A DNA stretch of 64,000 nt, taken from an uncultured Sphingorhabdus sp. GTDB lineage: Bacteria; Pseudomonadota; Alphaproteobacteria; Sphingomonadales; Sphingomonadaceae. Of the stretch, positions 1-7,426 are shown one piece after another. The stretch lies in contig CALMYW010000105.1 of assembly GCA_937873665.1 (NCBI GenBank), forward strand, positions 19,622-83,621, in the 5' to 3' direction. Within the stretch, counting starts at the first letter, position 1, and each line of letters begins with the position of its first letter. The translations under genes were made by a program, and so were the position numbers. The notes under the pieces are model-generated. The model was not told the origin of the DNA. It ran no database searches and saw only the letters and a program-made list of their open reading frames with translations.

Positions 1-33
1 GATCTTCTTTACACGATCCGCGGTGTCGCTCAT
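1..33 (-). CDS. acpP: Acyl carrier protein AcpP, N-terminal 11 codons only
   Basis: The ATG at 33 reads MSDTADRVKKI and runs off the window edge. This is the usual start of bacterial AcpP, the small carrier whose phosphopantetheine arm holds growing fatty acyl chains. It lies directly downstream of fabG on the same strand, as in the classical fabD-fabG-acpP order. The serine that carries the prosthetic group is outside the window. The identification rests on 11 residues plus context. Confidence 0.85.
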   Translation of the reverse strand, partial: MSDTADRVKKI

Positions 34-135
34 TTTATGCCCCTTCTTGTTTGGGATTTGAATAACGAAATCCGCCCCTAATGCCCAGCAAGGCGGCTGG
101 CAAGGGGGGAGTGCTTTTGTGGCCGACGAAGCGCG

Positions 136-873
136 TCAGAGCATCGCCATCCCGCCATTCACGTGCAGTGTCTGGCCGGTGACATAGCCCGCATCTTTGG
201 ACGCCAGATAGGCGACGGCTGCGCCAATATCGCTACCCTCTCCCATGCGGCCCATCGGGATTCGCGCATTGAGCGCGTCTTTCTGCGCATCGGGTAAGAC
301 GTCTGTCATCGCGGTACGGATGAAGCCCGGGGCGACACAGTTGACGGTAACATTGCGGCTTGCGAGTTCTGCCGCCAACGCCTTGGACATGCCCACAAGG
401 CCAGCCTTGGACGCGGCATAGTTGACTTGCCCCGGATTGCCGGTCGCGCCAACGACGCTGGTGATGGTGATGATGCGGCCAAAACGCGCCTTCATCATCG
501 GCTTGGTCGCCGCACGCATCAGGCGGAAGGCCGCTTCGAGGTTGATCTTGATAACCTCTTCCCACTCCTCATCCTTCATGCGCATGGCAAGGTTGTCGCG
601 GGTAACGCCGGCATTGTTGACGAGGATGTCGATCTGGCCAAGTTTTTCGAGAGCAGCCGGAACCAGCGCTTCCACGCTGTCCTTGTCGCCAAGGTTGCAC
701 GGCACGGCAACATGGTCACCGCCAAGTGAAGCACGGAAATCCTTCAGCTTTTCGACATTGCTGCCCGATACCGCGAGACGAGCGCCCTGCCCCGCCAACG
801 CATGGCAAATGGCACTGCCAATTCCGCCCGAAGCGCCCGTGACAAGCGCGGTCATGCCTGTAAGATCGAACAT
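136..873 (-). CDS. fabG: 3-oxoacyl-[acyl-carrier-protein] reductase FabG
   Basis: NADPH-dependent reductase of the second step in each fatty acid elongation cycle, cytosolic. The 245-residue product is a classical short-chain dehydrogenase: cofactor loop TGASGGIG at residues 12-19, NNAG at 86-89, and the catalytic Ser139, Tyr152, Lys156 triad in the setting NYAASK. Length is typical for FabG. The reading frame stays open upstream, but the start at MFDLTGM is chosen because it matches the family and follows the stop of the preceding crotonase gene by one base. It lies between fabD and acpP, so a role in fatty acid synthesis is favoured over a generic SDR role. Confidence 0.95.
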   Translation of the reverse strand: MFDLTGMTALVTGASGGIGSAICHALAGQGARLAVSGSNVEKLKDFRASLGGDHVAVPCNLGDKDSVEALVPAALEKLGQIDILVNNAGVTRDNLAMRMKDEEWEEVIKINLEAAFRLMRAATKPMMKARFGRIITITSVVGATGNPGQVNYAASKAGLVGMSKALAAELASRNVTVNCVAPGFIRTAMTDVLPDAQKDALNARIPMGRMGEGSDIGAAVAYLASKDAGYVTGQTLHVNGGMAML

Positions 874-874
874 C

Positions 875-1669
875 TTATTCTCCTGTGAAAACCGGTGTGC
901 GCTTTTCGATGAACGCGTTGATCGCCTCATCATTGTCGCGGGTGTTGTGCGCAAGGCTTTGCATCGCCGCTGACATTTCGAGGATGTTCTTGAGGTCCGC
1001 CATTTGCCCTTCACGCAGCAGACGCTTGGTCATGCGCACGGCATGTGGCGGGTTGGCGGCGATCTTGGCGGCGATTTCGCGCGCTTTTGTCAGCAAGTCG
1101 GCGTCGGGAACGACGTGACTGACAAGCCCAATTTTCAGCGCTTCCGCCGCGTCGATCATTTCGCCGGTCAGCGCCAGTTCGGTCGCGCGGCTGAAGCCGA
1201 CGATGCGTGGCAGCAACCACGCCCCGCCATCGCCCGGGATGATGCCCAGCTTGACGAAGCTTTCGGCGAATTTGGCGCTCTCGGCGGCCACACGCACGTC
1301 GCACATCGTGGCTAGATCAAGCCCGGCGCCAATCGCATGGCCGTTAACCGCCGCCACCACCGGCACCTCGAGCGCCTGGAACATTAACGGCAGGCGCTGG
1401 ATGCCATATTTATAGTTGCGACGCGTTTCGACCGGATTGCCCGAACGCAGGCCGCCGCTATCGGGGCGCATCTGCTTCAGGTCGCCCCCGGCAGAGAAAG
1501 CCGTACCTGCACCTGTCAGGATTACACAACGTACTGAAATATCCCGGTCAGCCTCTTCAAAGGCATTGCAAATCGCATCCACAACAGCGACGTCAGAAAT
1601 CGGATTACGCTTTTCGGGCATGTTAAGGGTGATCGTCAGGATCGATCCGTCACGTTCTTGCAACAGCAT
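875..1669 (-). CDS. Enoyl-CoA hydratase/isomerase family protein (crotonase)
   Basis: A 264-residue crotonase-fold protein, presumably acting on an acyl-CoA. The oxyanion-hole segment FSAGGDL lies near residues 57-63. The second active-site segment reads PGDGGAWLLP near residue 145, where classical hydratases have a Glu; the Asp-Gly form is found in other crotonase subgroups, so hydratase activity is not certain. The gene begins 3 bases after the fabD stop and ends one base before fabG, so the three genes are almost surely co-transcribed. Its presence inside a fatty-acid synthesis operon is unusual. Substrate not recognisable from sequence. Confidence 0.85.
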   Translation of the reverse strand: MLLQERDGSILTITLNMPEKRNPISDVAVVDAICNAFEEADRDISVRCVILTGAGTAFSAGGDLKQMRPDSGGLRSGNPVETRRNYKYGIQRLPLMFQALEVPVVAAVNGHAIGAGLDLATMCDVRVAAESAKFAESFVKLGIIPGDGGAWLLPRIVGFSRATELALTGEMIDAAEALKIGLVSHVVPDADLLTKAREIAAKIAANPPHAVRMTKRLLREGQMADLKNILEMSAAMQSLAHNTRDNDEAINAFIEKRTPVFTGE

Positions 1670-1672
1670 GGA

Positions 1673-2611
1673 TTAAAGCTCCTTCAGGGCGGCTTCGATG
1701 TCGTCCATCGAAATGATACTGGTGGTAGCAACCTCGTCACCTGCGCTGCGCTTCACCATCGGCGAGAGCACTTTGCCGCCAAATTCGAAGAAATGGCTGA
1801 CGCCGGCGTCACGCATCGCAATCGCTGATTCGCGCCAGCGGACGCGGCCGGTGACCTGTTCGACGAGCAGTTTGCGGATTTCATCGGGCTCGGAAACCGG
1901 TGCTGCCAGCACATTGGCAAAAACCGGTACATAAGGCGCATTGATCGCCGTCTGCGCCAGTGCATCGGCCATGCGGTCGGCGGCGGGCTGCATGAGCGGG
2001 CAATGGAAAGGTGCGGATACCGGCAGGAGGATGCCGCGTTTGATGCCATGATCCTTGACCAGCTCCACCGCGCGATCAATCGCGCCCTTATGGCCGGAAA
2101 TCACGACCTGCGTCGGGTCATTGTCATTGGCAACGGTGCAGGTCTCTCCGTTCGCCGCAGCAGCTGCGAGTGCCTCCGCTTTTTCAATATCGGCACCGAG
2201 CAAGGCTGCCATCGCGCCGGCGCCCACCGGGACCGCCGCCTGCATCGCCTGCCCGCGCAGCTTTAGCAGCTTGGCGGTCGTCGCCAGATCGAAAGCACCG
2301 GCAGCACAGAGCGCCGTATATTCGCCAAGGCTATGGCCTGCAACGAAACTGGCCTCATCGGAGAGCTTCACGCCGCCTTCCTTCTCCAGCACGCGCAACG
2401 TGGCGATCGCATTAGCCATGATTGCGGGCTGGGCATTTTCGGTGAGCGTCAGGTCGGCCTCCGGACCTTCGCACATCAGCTTGAACAGGCTTTGTCCTAG
2501 GGCGTCGTCAACCTCTTGGAAAACCGCGCGCGCAACCGCACTTGCCTCGGCCAGCGCCTTGCCCATGCCGACAGCCTGGCTGCCTTGCCCCGGAAAGATG
2601 AATGCCCGCAT
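1673..2611 (-). CDS. fabD: Malonyl-CoA:ACP transacylase FabD
   Basis: Transfers malonyl groups from CoA to the acyl carrier protein to supply fatty acid synthesis. The 312-residue product starts MRAFIFPGQGSQ, the family signature, and has the nucleophile Ser94 in GHSLGEYTA and the catalytic His in APFHCPLM near residue 203. The start at 2611 is preferred to one six codons upstream because AGGGAG lies 6 bases before it. First gene of the fabD-crotonase-fabG-acpP cluster on the minus strand. Confidence 0.96.
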   Translation of the reverse strand: MRAFIFPGQGSQAVGMGKALAEASAVARAVFQEVDDALGQSLFKLMCEGPEADLTLTENAQPAIMANAIATLRVLEKEGGVKLSDEASFVAGHSLGEYTALCAAGAFDLATTAKLLKLRGQAMQAAVPVGAGAMAALLGADIEKAEALAAAAANGETCTVANDNDPTQVVISGHKGAIDRAVELVKDHGIKRGILLPVSAPFHCPLMQPAADRMADALAQTAINAPYVPVFANVLAAPVSEPDEIRKLLVEQVTGRVRWRESAIAMRDAGVSHFFEFGGKVLSPMVKRSAGDEVATTSIISMDDIEAALKEL

Positions 2612-2686
2612 GTTCGCTCCCTTATGCATCTTGTCGTTTCCAGCCGCCTATGGCGGGAAAGCCCGTGATGCAAGCAAGAGTGCGCG

Positions 2687-3772
2687 TCAGGGGATGATAG
2701 TTGTGAACAAATAGACCCCGAAAATGACAAGGTGGACGACGCCTTGCAGGATTGTCGTCTTGCCGGTCGCGAGGGCTTGCGCGCTGACCAGCAGCGTCAG
2801 CATCAGCAGCACCATCGACTTGCTGTCGAGCCCCAGCGCAATCGGCATCGCCATCGCAATGGAAAGCGCCGCAACGGCGGGGATGGTCAGTCCGATCGTC
2901 GCCAAGGCTGAACCGAGCGCGAGGTTAAGGCTGGTCTGCAGCCGGTTTGACAGAGTAGCGCGGACAGCAGCAACGCTTTCGGGCAAAAGCACCAGCCCGG
3001 CAATGATGACCCCGACCAGCGCGCGCGGCGCACCCCATTCCGCCACCATCTGCTCGACCGGCGCTGCCAATTGCTTTGCGAGCAGAACCACCGCAACAAG
3101 GCAGGCCAGCAATAAGGCAAAGGAGAGAGCGGCAGCGCGCGAAGTTGGGCGTTCGGCATGTTCGTCGACATTTGCCACCTTTTCCTTGGGCGGCAGGAAA
3201 TAGTCGCGGTGCCGGAAGGTCTGAACACCAACGAAGGTCCCATAGAGGATCACCGACACAATCGCGACGAACGCCAGTTGCGAGGTTGAATAGACAGGCC
3301 CAGCTTCGGAAACGGTATAATTGGGCAGCACCAGACTGAAGACAGTTAACGCCGACAGCGTCGCCAGCGAAGCGCTCACGCCGGTTTGCTGAAAACTCTG
3401 TTCACGGTGCCGCAATCCGCCGATCAGAAGACAGATTCCGATAAGTCCGTTGAGAATGATCATGACCGCTGCGAACACGGTGTCGCGGGCCAGCGTCGCA
3501 GCGCCTTCTCCCGCAGCAGACATCAATGTGATTATGAGGCCCAACTCGATAACTGTTACTGCAAGCGCCAGCACCAGCGTTCCGTAAGGCTCGCCAATCC
3601 GGTGCGCGACCAGTTCGGCATGGTGGACTGCCGCGACCACAGCGCCCGCGAGCAAAATGCCGACCAGCCCCACCGGCAGCACCGCACCGAGGCTTGCCAA
3701 TACACCCAGCAATGCGAGCAGCGGAAATGTCCAAACCCAGTGCGACAGCAATTTACCAAGCGTTCCCTGCAT
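2687..3772 (-). CDS. Ca2+/H+ (cation/proton) antiporter, ChaA/CaCA family
   Basis: A 361-residue integral membrane protein with about ten hydrophobic segments. It expels calcium (in some members sodium or potassium) in exchange for protons. Two family repeats are visible: one around residues 80-130 (VTVIELGLI, the polar segment with conserved Glu, then ILNGLIG) and a second around residues 255-300 (LLPESVAAVRA then LNLALGSALATIG). These paired acidic motifs are the cation-binding alpha repeats. The gene diverges from the cytochrome b561 gene across 172 bases that contain a perfect 14-bp palindrome. Ion specificity cannot be read from sequence. Confidence 0.88.
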   Translation of the reverse strand: MQGTLGKLLSHWVWTFPLLALLGVLASLGAVLPVGLVGILLAGAVVAAVHHAELVAHRIGEPYGTLVLALAVTVIELGLIITLMSAAGEGAATLARDTVFAAVMIILNGLIGICLLIGGLRHREQSFQQTGVSASLATLSALTVFSLVLPNYTVSEAGPVYSTSQLAFVAIVSVILYGTFVGVQTFRHRDYFLPPKEKVANVDEHAERPTSRAAALSFALLLACLVAVVLLAKQLAAPVEQMVAEWGAPRALVGVIIAGLVLLPESVAAVRATLSNRLQTSLNLALGSALATIGLTIPAVAALSIAMAMPIALGLDSKSMVLLMLTLLVSAQALATGKTTILQGVVHLVIFGVYLFTTIIP

Positions 3773-3842
3773 GGGGGCAATGTAGGCACAAATGACAGAA
3801 AGGAAAGGTCGGGATGCCGACTTTCCGAGCCACGCCTTCTGA

Positions 3843-3898
3843 TAAGCAATTGCTTAAATGCCGGTTATCAGCGGCTGTCGGATGGACGGCAGCCGCTG
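3843..3898. promoter_or_regulatory. Perfect 14-bp palindrome and hairpin in divergent intergenic region
   Basis: Positions 3843-3856 read TAAGCAATTGCTTA, an uninterrupted palindrome. Positions 3869-3877 and 3890-3898 form a 9-bp stem (CAGCGGCTG/CAGCCGCTG) with a 12-base loop. Both lie between the divergent antiporter gene and the cytochrome b561 gene. The palindrome is a plausible operator; the hairpin would be in the b561 leader. No regulator is identified. Confidence 0.4.
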
Positions 3899-3944
3899 CT
3901 CGCTACAATTGCCCCAGTTGAAACCGCAAGCACTGGAGCATCCT

Positions 3945-4598
3945 ATGTCCGTCATCGAACCTACAAAACGGTGGGACCCCATCGTCAAACTGACCCATTG
4001 GGGGGTCGCGTCTGCCGTCATCGCCAACGCCCTTTTCACCGAAGAAGGATCGGGTTGGCATGTCTGGGTGGGTTATGCGCTGGCTGGTCTGCTCTTGCTG
4101 CGCTGGCTGTGGGGCTTTGTCGGCACCCGCAATGCCCGTTTTTCCGCCTTCCCCCCCAATCCGATGCGCGCCGTGCGCTACATAGTCGGAGCCCGAAAGG
4201 GCCAGCAAACACAGCATAGTTCACACAATCCGCTCGGCACGCTGATGGTATATGTCTTGTGGTCATGTCTGGCCGTCATCATCGCCAGCGGCATCGCCAT
4301 GTCCGGCCCACCGCCTGCCAATCCTAATGTTCGTGAGGCTGGAGAGGCCTATGAGGCAGCTTCTTCCGAGGTGCGCGGCTATTCCGAAGAAGAAGGCGAG
4401 CAAGAGCGAGAAGAGCAGGAAGGTGGTGAATCGAGCGAAGGTGGCGAAGAGGTTCTGGAAGAAGTCCATGAAGTCGCGGTCAATCTGCTCTATGTCCTGA
4501 TCGCATTGCACATATTGGGTGTCCTGTTCGAAACAATGCGGCATGGACGTGGAACCGTGGGAGCGATGATTCCCTTTATGAACCGAAGGAAGCCATGA
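3945..4598 (+). CDS. Cytochrome b561-type membrane protein with acidic loop
   Basis: A 217-residue four-helix cytochrome b of the b/b6-like (b561/Ni-hydrogenase) type, expected to hold two b hemes in the inner membrane and move electrons between quinone and a periplasmic partner. Candidate heme ligands are His in KLTHWGV (about residue 18), His in SGWHVWVGY (about 43), and His in LIALHILG and MRHGRG near the end. Between helices 3 and 4, residues about 131-175 form a strongly Glu/Gly/Ser-rich stretch, much longer than usual and predicted periplasmic. The start at MSVIEPT has GGAG upstream. The stop overlaps the next gene by ATGA, so the two are translationally coupled. Confidence 0.85.
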   Translation: MSVIEPTKRWDPIVKLTHWGVASAVIANALFTEEGSGWHVWVGYALAGLLLLRWLWGFVGTRNARFSAFPPNPMRAVRYIVGARKGQQTQHSSHNPLGTLMVYVLWSCLAVIIASGIAMSGPPPANPNVREAGEAYEAASSEVRGYSEEEGEQEREEQEGGESSEGGEEVLEEVHEVAVNLLYVLIALHILGVLFETMRHGRGTVGAMIPFMNRRKP

Positions 4599-5113
4599 CG
4601 CGAAAAGTCGACAAACCAGCGACGACCGGCCCCGCAAGGGCCGGTCTGGTCGCTGTGATTGTCGGTATTCAGGCAATCGCCGCGATCTTTTTCATCGCCG
4701 ATGCCATAGGCGATCTGGCGGCAGGCGAAATGGACTTTCACATATTGGTCGAAGCGCTGATCGCCTTTGCCTTGCTGGCAGGCGTCGGCATTGGCGCGCT
4801 GATGGCACGCCGCCTTTTGGCCGAGGCGCAGGAACGCGAACGCATATTGGCGATCGCCTCGGGCGCGCTCACCGAGCATATTCAGATGCGCTTTCGCGAC
4901 TGGAAGCTGACCGATGCCGAAGCTGAAGTGGCGCTATTCGCCATCAAGGGCTGCGATGCCGCCGAGATCGCCCGGCTGCGTGGTGCGGCCCAAGGAACCG
5001 TGCGGGCCCAGCTAAGCCATGTTTACGCCAAGTCGGGCGTCGCTACCCAGGCCGAATTGGTCAGTCTGTTTATCGATGACCTGCTGCAGGTGGACTTGCG
5101 AAACCCGAACTAA
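4595..5113 (+). CDS. Membrane-anchored LuxR-type helix-turn-helix regulator
   Basis: A 172-residue protein with two hydrophobic helices (about residues 14-40 and 50-70) followed by a cytoplasmic C-terminal domain (about 100-160). That domain reads as a GerE/LuxR DNA-binding fold: LTDAEAEVALFAIKGCDAAE, then a recognition helix around TVRAQLSHVYAKSG. No receiver or autoinducer domain is present, so any signal would come through the membrane part or its partner. It is coupled by ATGA to the cytochrome b561 gene, which suggests the heme protein is its sensor or target. Its stop codon overlaps that of the convergent gene. Function inferred from fold and context. Confidence 0.75.
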   Translation: MTRKVDKPATTGPARAGLVAVIVGIQAIAAIFFIADAIGDLAAGEMDFHILVEALIAFALLAGVGIGALMARRLLAEAQERERILAIASGALTEHIQMRFRDWKLTDAEAEVALFAIKGCDAAEIARLRGAAQGTVRAQLSHVYAKSGVATQAELVSLFIDDLLQVDLRNPN

Positions 5114-5931
5114 CCGATAGCGCCGAACGGTACGACCTTATTCGCGCTGTCATGCCCGATATCCGCTTCGCCCAGATAGCTGATACCGAAACGCTTACAC
5201 CAGCGCCGCGCAATTTCCTCGGCCGTCTCGCCAAATGGGCGGTCATTCTCTGGTACATCGCTGACGCGGCCGAGGCGCAAGCCTGCAAGGCCGACCCCCT
5301 TCAAATGCTCTCCGACATGGAAAAAAGCGCGGTCGAAGGCATAGAGATATTCGCTGACTTCCTCGACCATCAAAACATGATCCTTAAGATCGGGCATCAG
5401 AGGTGTGCCGACGAGCATGGCGAGCGTCATCAGGTTGAAAGCCGCATATTTATGGCCTTTAAATATGTTTGATTCGAGAGACTTGGCATCACCTTTTACC
5501 AACCAGTCCAATGCTCGTTGAACAGCCTGATCGCCACCCTCCCGACGGATATCGGTCGGCATCGGGCCGTGGACAGGCCAGCCGATACCTGCCTTATACA
5601 ACGCCGCCAGCAGGTTGCCCTGATCGCTATAGCCAAGATAGCTTTTCGCTCGGGCCGGAGCCTTGAGCCGTTTCACTGCATCTTCGGCAATCCGGCAAGC
5701 GCCGTAGCCGCCGCGCACAAACCAGACGGCATCAAATGCAGGGTCGTTGGCCAGGCGTACAAACGCTTCCAGCCGCTGCTTGTCGGTTCCTGCGAAATGA
5801 CCATTTTCGACGAAGCATTGCTCATCAAAGACCAGTTTGGCTTCGGGATGGCTTTGTGCGGACAATGCAACCACCCGCTCGGCATCCTCGCGGGTGAAGG
5901 GAGTCGAAGGCGCACAAATGCCGATCCTCAT
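5110..5931 (-). CDS. ldcA: LD-carboxypeptidase, peptidase family S66 (LdcA-like)
   Basis: Removes the terminal D-alanine from muropeptide tetrapeptides in peptidoglycan recycling, in the cytoplasm. The 273-residue product has the S66 landmarks: FVRGGYGACR at about 72-80, the nucleophile Ser102 in LGYSDQG, Glu in VEEVSEY near residue 192, and His260 close to the C terminus. Length is slightly short for the family (about 300). It diverges by 55 bases from an Mpl-like ligase gene, a partnership that fits recycling. The 3' end overlaps the preceding plus-strand gene so that the two stop codons share bases. Confidence 0.88.
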   Translation of the reverse strand: MRIGICAPSTPFTREDAERVVALSAQSHPEAKLVFDEQCFVENGHFAGTDKQRLEAFVRLANDPAFDAVWFVRGGYGACRIAEDAVKRLKAPARAKSYLGYSDQGNLLAALYKAGIGWPVHGPMPTDIRREGGDQAVQRALDWLVKGDAKSLESNIFKGHKYAAFNLMTLAMLVGTPLMPDLKDHVLMVEEVSEYLYAFDRAFFHVGEHLKGVGLAGLRLGRVSDVPENDRPFGETAEEIARRWCKRFGISYLGEADIGHDSANKVVPFGAIG

Positions 5932-5986
5932 AACCCCTCTCCTTTAAGCGATTGCCAAAATTGCCCTCGCGCAATAGCGGGGCTGG

Positions 5987-7390
5987 ATGTCAAAAAACAA
6001 ATCCTATTTCTTTTGCGGTATTGGCGGCTCGGGTATGTTGCCGCTGGCCAATATCGTCCGCGATGGTGGAGCAAAGGTCGCTGGTTCAGATCGCGCGCTC
6101 GACCAGGGGCGCCTCGCACCGAAGTTCGAATGGCTGCAGAGCCTGGGTATCGACATTTTTCCGCAAGATGGCAGCGGGCTGACCAGTGGCGGCCAAATAC
6201 TGATCGCATCTGCCGCAGTCGAGGACAGCGTGCCCGATGTCGCTAAGGCCAAGGAACTGGGTTGCACGCGCATGACACGTGCCGAACTGCTTGCCCAATT
6301 GTTCAATGCTGCTCCGCGCTCGGTCGCGGTTGGCGGCACCAGTGGGAAGTCGACGGTAACCGGCATGATTGGCTGGATATTGACCGACGCCGGGATGGAT
6401 CCGACCATAATGAATGGCGGGGTGATGAAGAATTTCGTCTCGGAAGGCACACCCTTCGCCAGTGCCCGTGTGGGCCATGGCGGGGTTTTTGTGTCCGAGG
6501 TCGACGAAAGCGACGGTTCGATTGCGCTTTTCCGCCCGGAAGTCGCTGTGCTCAACAATATCAGCCTTGACCACAAGTCGCTCGATGAATTGCGCCAGTT
6601 GTTCGGTGATTTCGCCAAAACAGCGAAACGCGCAATCTGGAACGCGGACGATATCGAAACCGTAGCTCTTTTGGCTCCCATGGGATTGCAGGACGCGATC
6701 AGTTTCGGCTTCACTGACCGGGCAGATGTACGCGCAGTCGATGTTATCGAAATGCCGCTGGGCAGCCGCTTTACACTGAAAGCCAATGGCCAGAGTTGGC
6801 CCGTGACATTGCAGGTTCCAGGACGCCACAATATCGCCAACGCCCTCGCCGCTATTGCTGCCGCGCTGGCGCTTGATGTGCCGGTCGCGCAGGCGGTCCA
6901 TGGGGTGGAACGCTTTGCGGGGCTGGCCCGGCGCTTCGACATTGTCGGTATCGCAGGTGGCATCACTGTAATCGATGATTTCGGTCATAATCCGGACAAG
7001 ACGGCAGCGACGCTGGCGACGCTGAAGGCTTTTCCGGGCCGCATTATCGCATTTTTCCAGCCGCACGGCTATGGCCCGATCCGGGTGATGGGCAATGAGC
7101 TGGCCGGGGTTTTTGCAAAACATCTCAACCGCGATGACTATCTGATCCTGTGCGATCCGGTCTATTTTGGCGGTACGGTCGACAAGTCGCTTGGCAGCCA
7201 GTCGATCACCGACGCCGTCGTCGCGGCGGGCAAGCAGGCAGAATATATTCCGAGCCGCGAAGACTGCGGCAACCGCATCGTCGAACTGGCGCAACCCGGC
7301 GATCGCATCGTCATCATGGGTGCGCGCGACGATACGCTGAGCGGCTTTGCCGCCGATCTGCTGACGCGCCTTGTGAAAGCCAGTGTTTGA
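5987..7390 (+). CDS. mpl: Mur ligase, probable murein tripeptide ligase Mpl
   Basis: A 467-residue Mur ligase. The N-terminal domain has the Rossmann motif GIGGSGM (11-17) typical of the MurC/Mpl branch; the central domain has the P-loop GGTSGKST (116-123) and an EVDESDGS segment; the C-terminal domain contains DDFGHNPDK and a PHGYGP motif. MurC would be expected inside a division and cell wall cluster. Here the neighbour is a divergent LD-carboxypeptidase, so ligation of recycled tripeptide to UDP-MurNAc (Mpl) is favoured. MurC itself or a MurC paralogue remains possible. Confidence 0.75.
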   Translation: MSKNKSYFFCGIGGSGMLPLANIVRDGGAKVAGSDRALDQGRLAPKFEWLQSLGIDIFPQDGSGLTSGGQILIASAAVEDSVPDVAKAKELGCTRMTRAELLAQLFNAAPRSVAVGGTSGKSTVTGMIGWILTDAGMDPTIMNGGVMKNFVSEGTPFASARVGHGGVFVSEVDESDGSIALFRPEVAVLNNISLDHKSLDELRQLFGDFAKTAKRAIWNADDIETVALLAPMGLQDAISFGFTDRADVRAVDVIEMPLGSRFTLKANGQSWPVTLQVPGRHNIANALAAIAAALALDVPVAQAVHGVERFAGLARRFDIVGIAGGITVIDDFGHNPDKTAATLATLKAFPGRIIAFFQPHGYGPIRVMGNELAGVFAKHLNRDDYLILCDPVYFGGTVDKSLGSQSITDAVVAAGKQAEYIPSREDCGNRIVELAQPGDRIVIMGARDDTLSGFAADLLTRLVKASV

Positions 7391-7426
7391 CTTGAACCCG
7401 TCATGCCAGTTTGCCATGGGTCGGCG

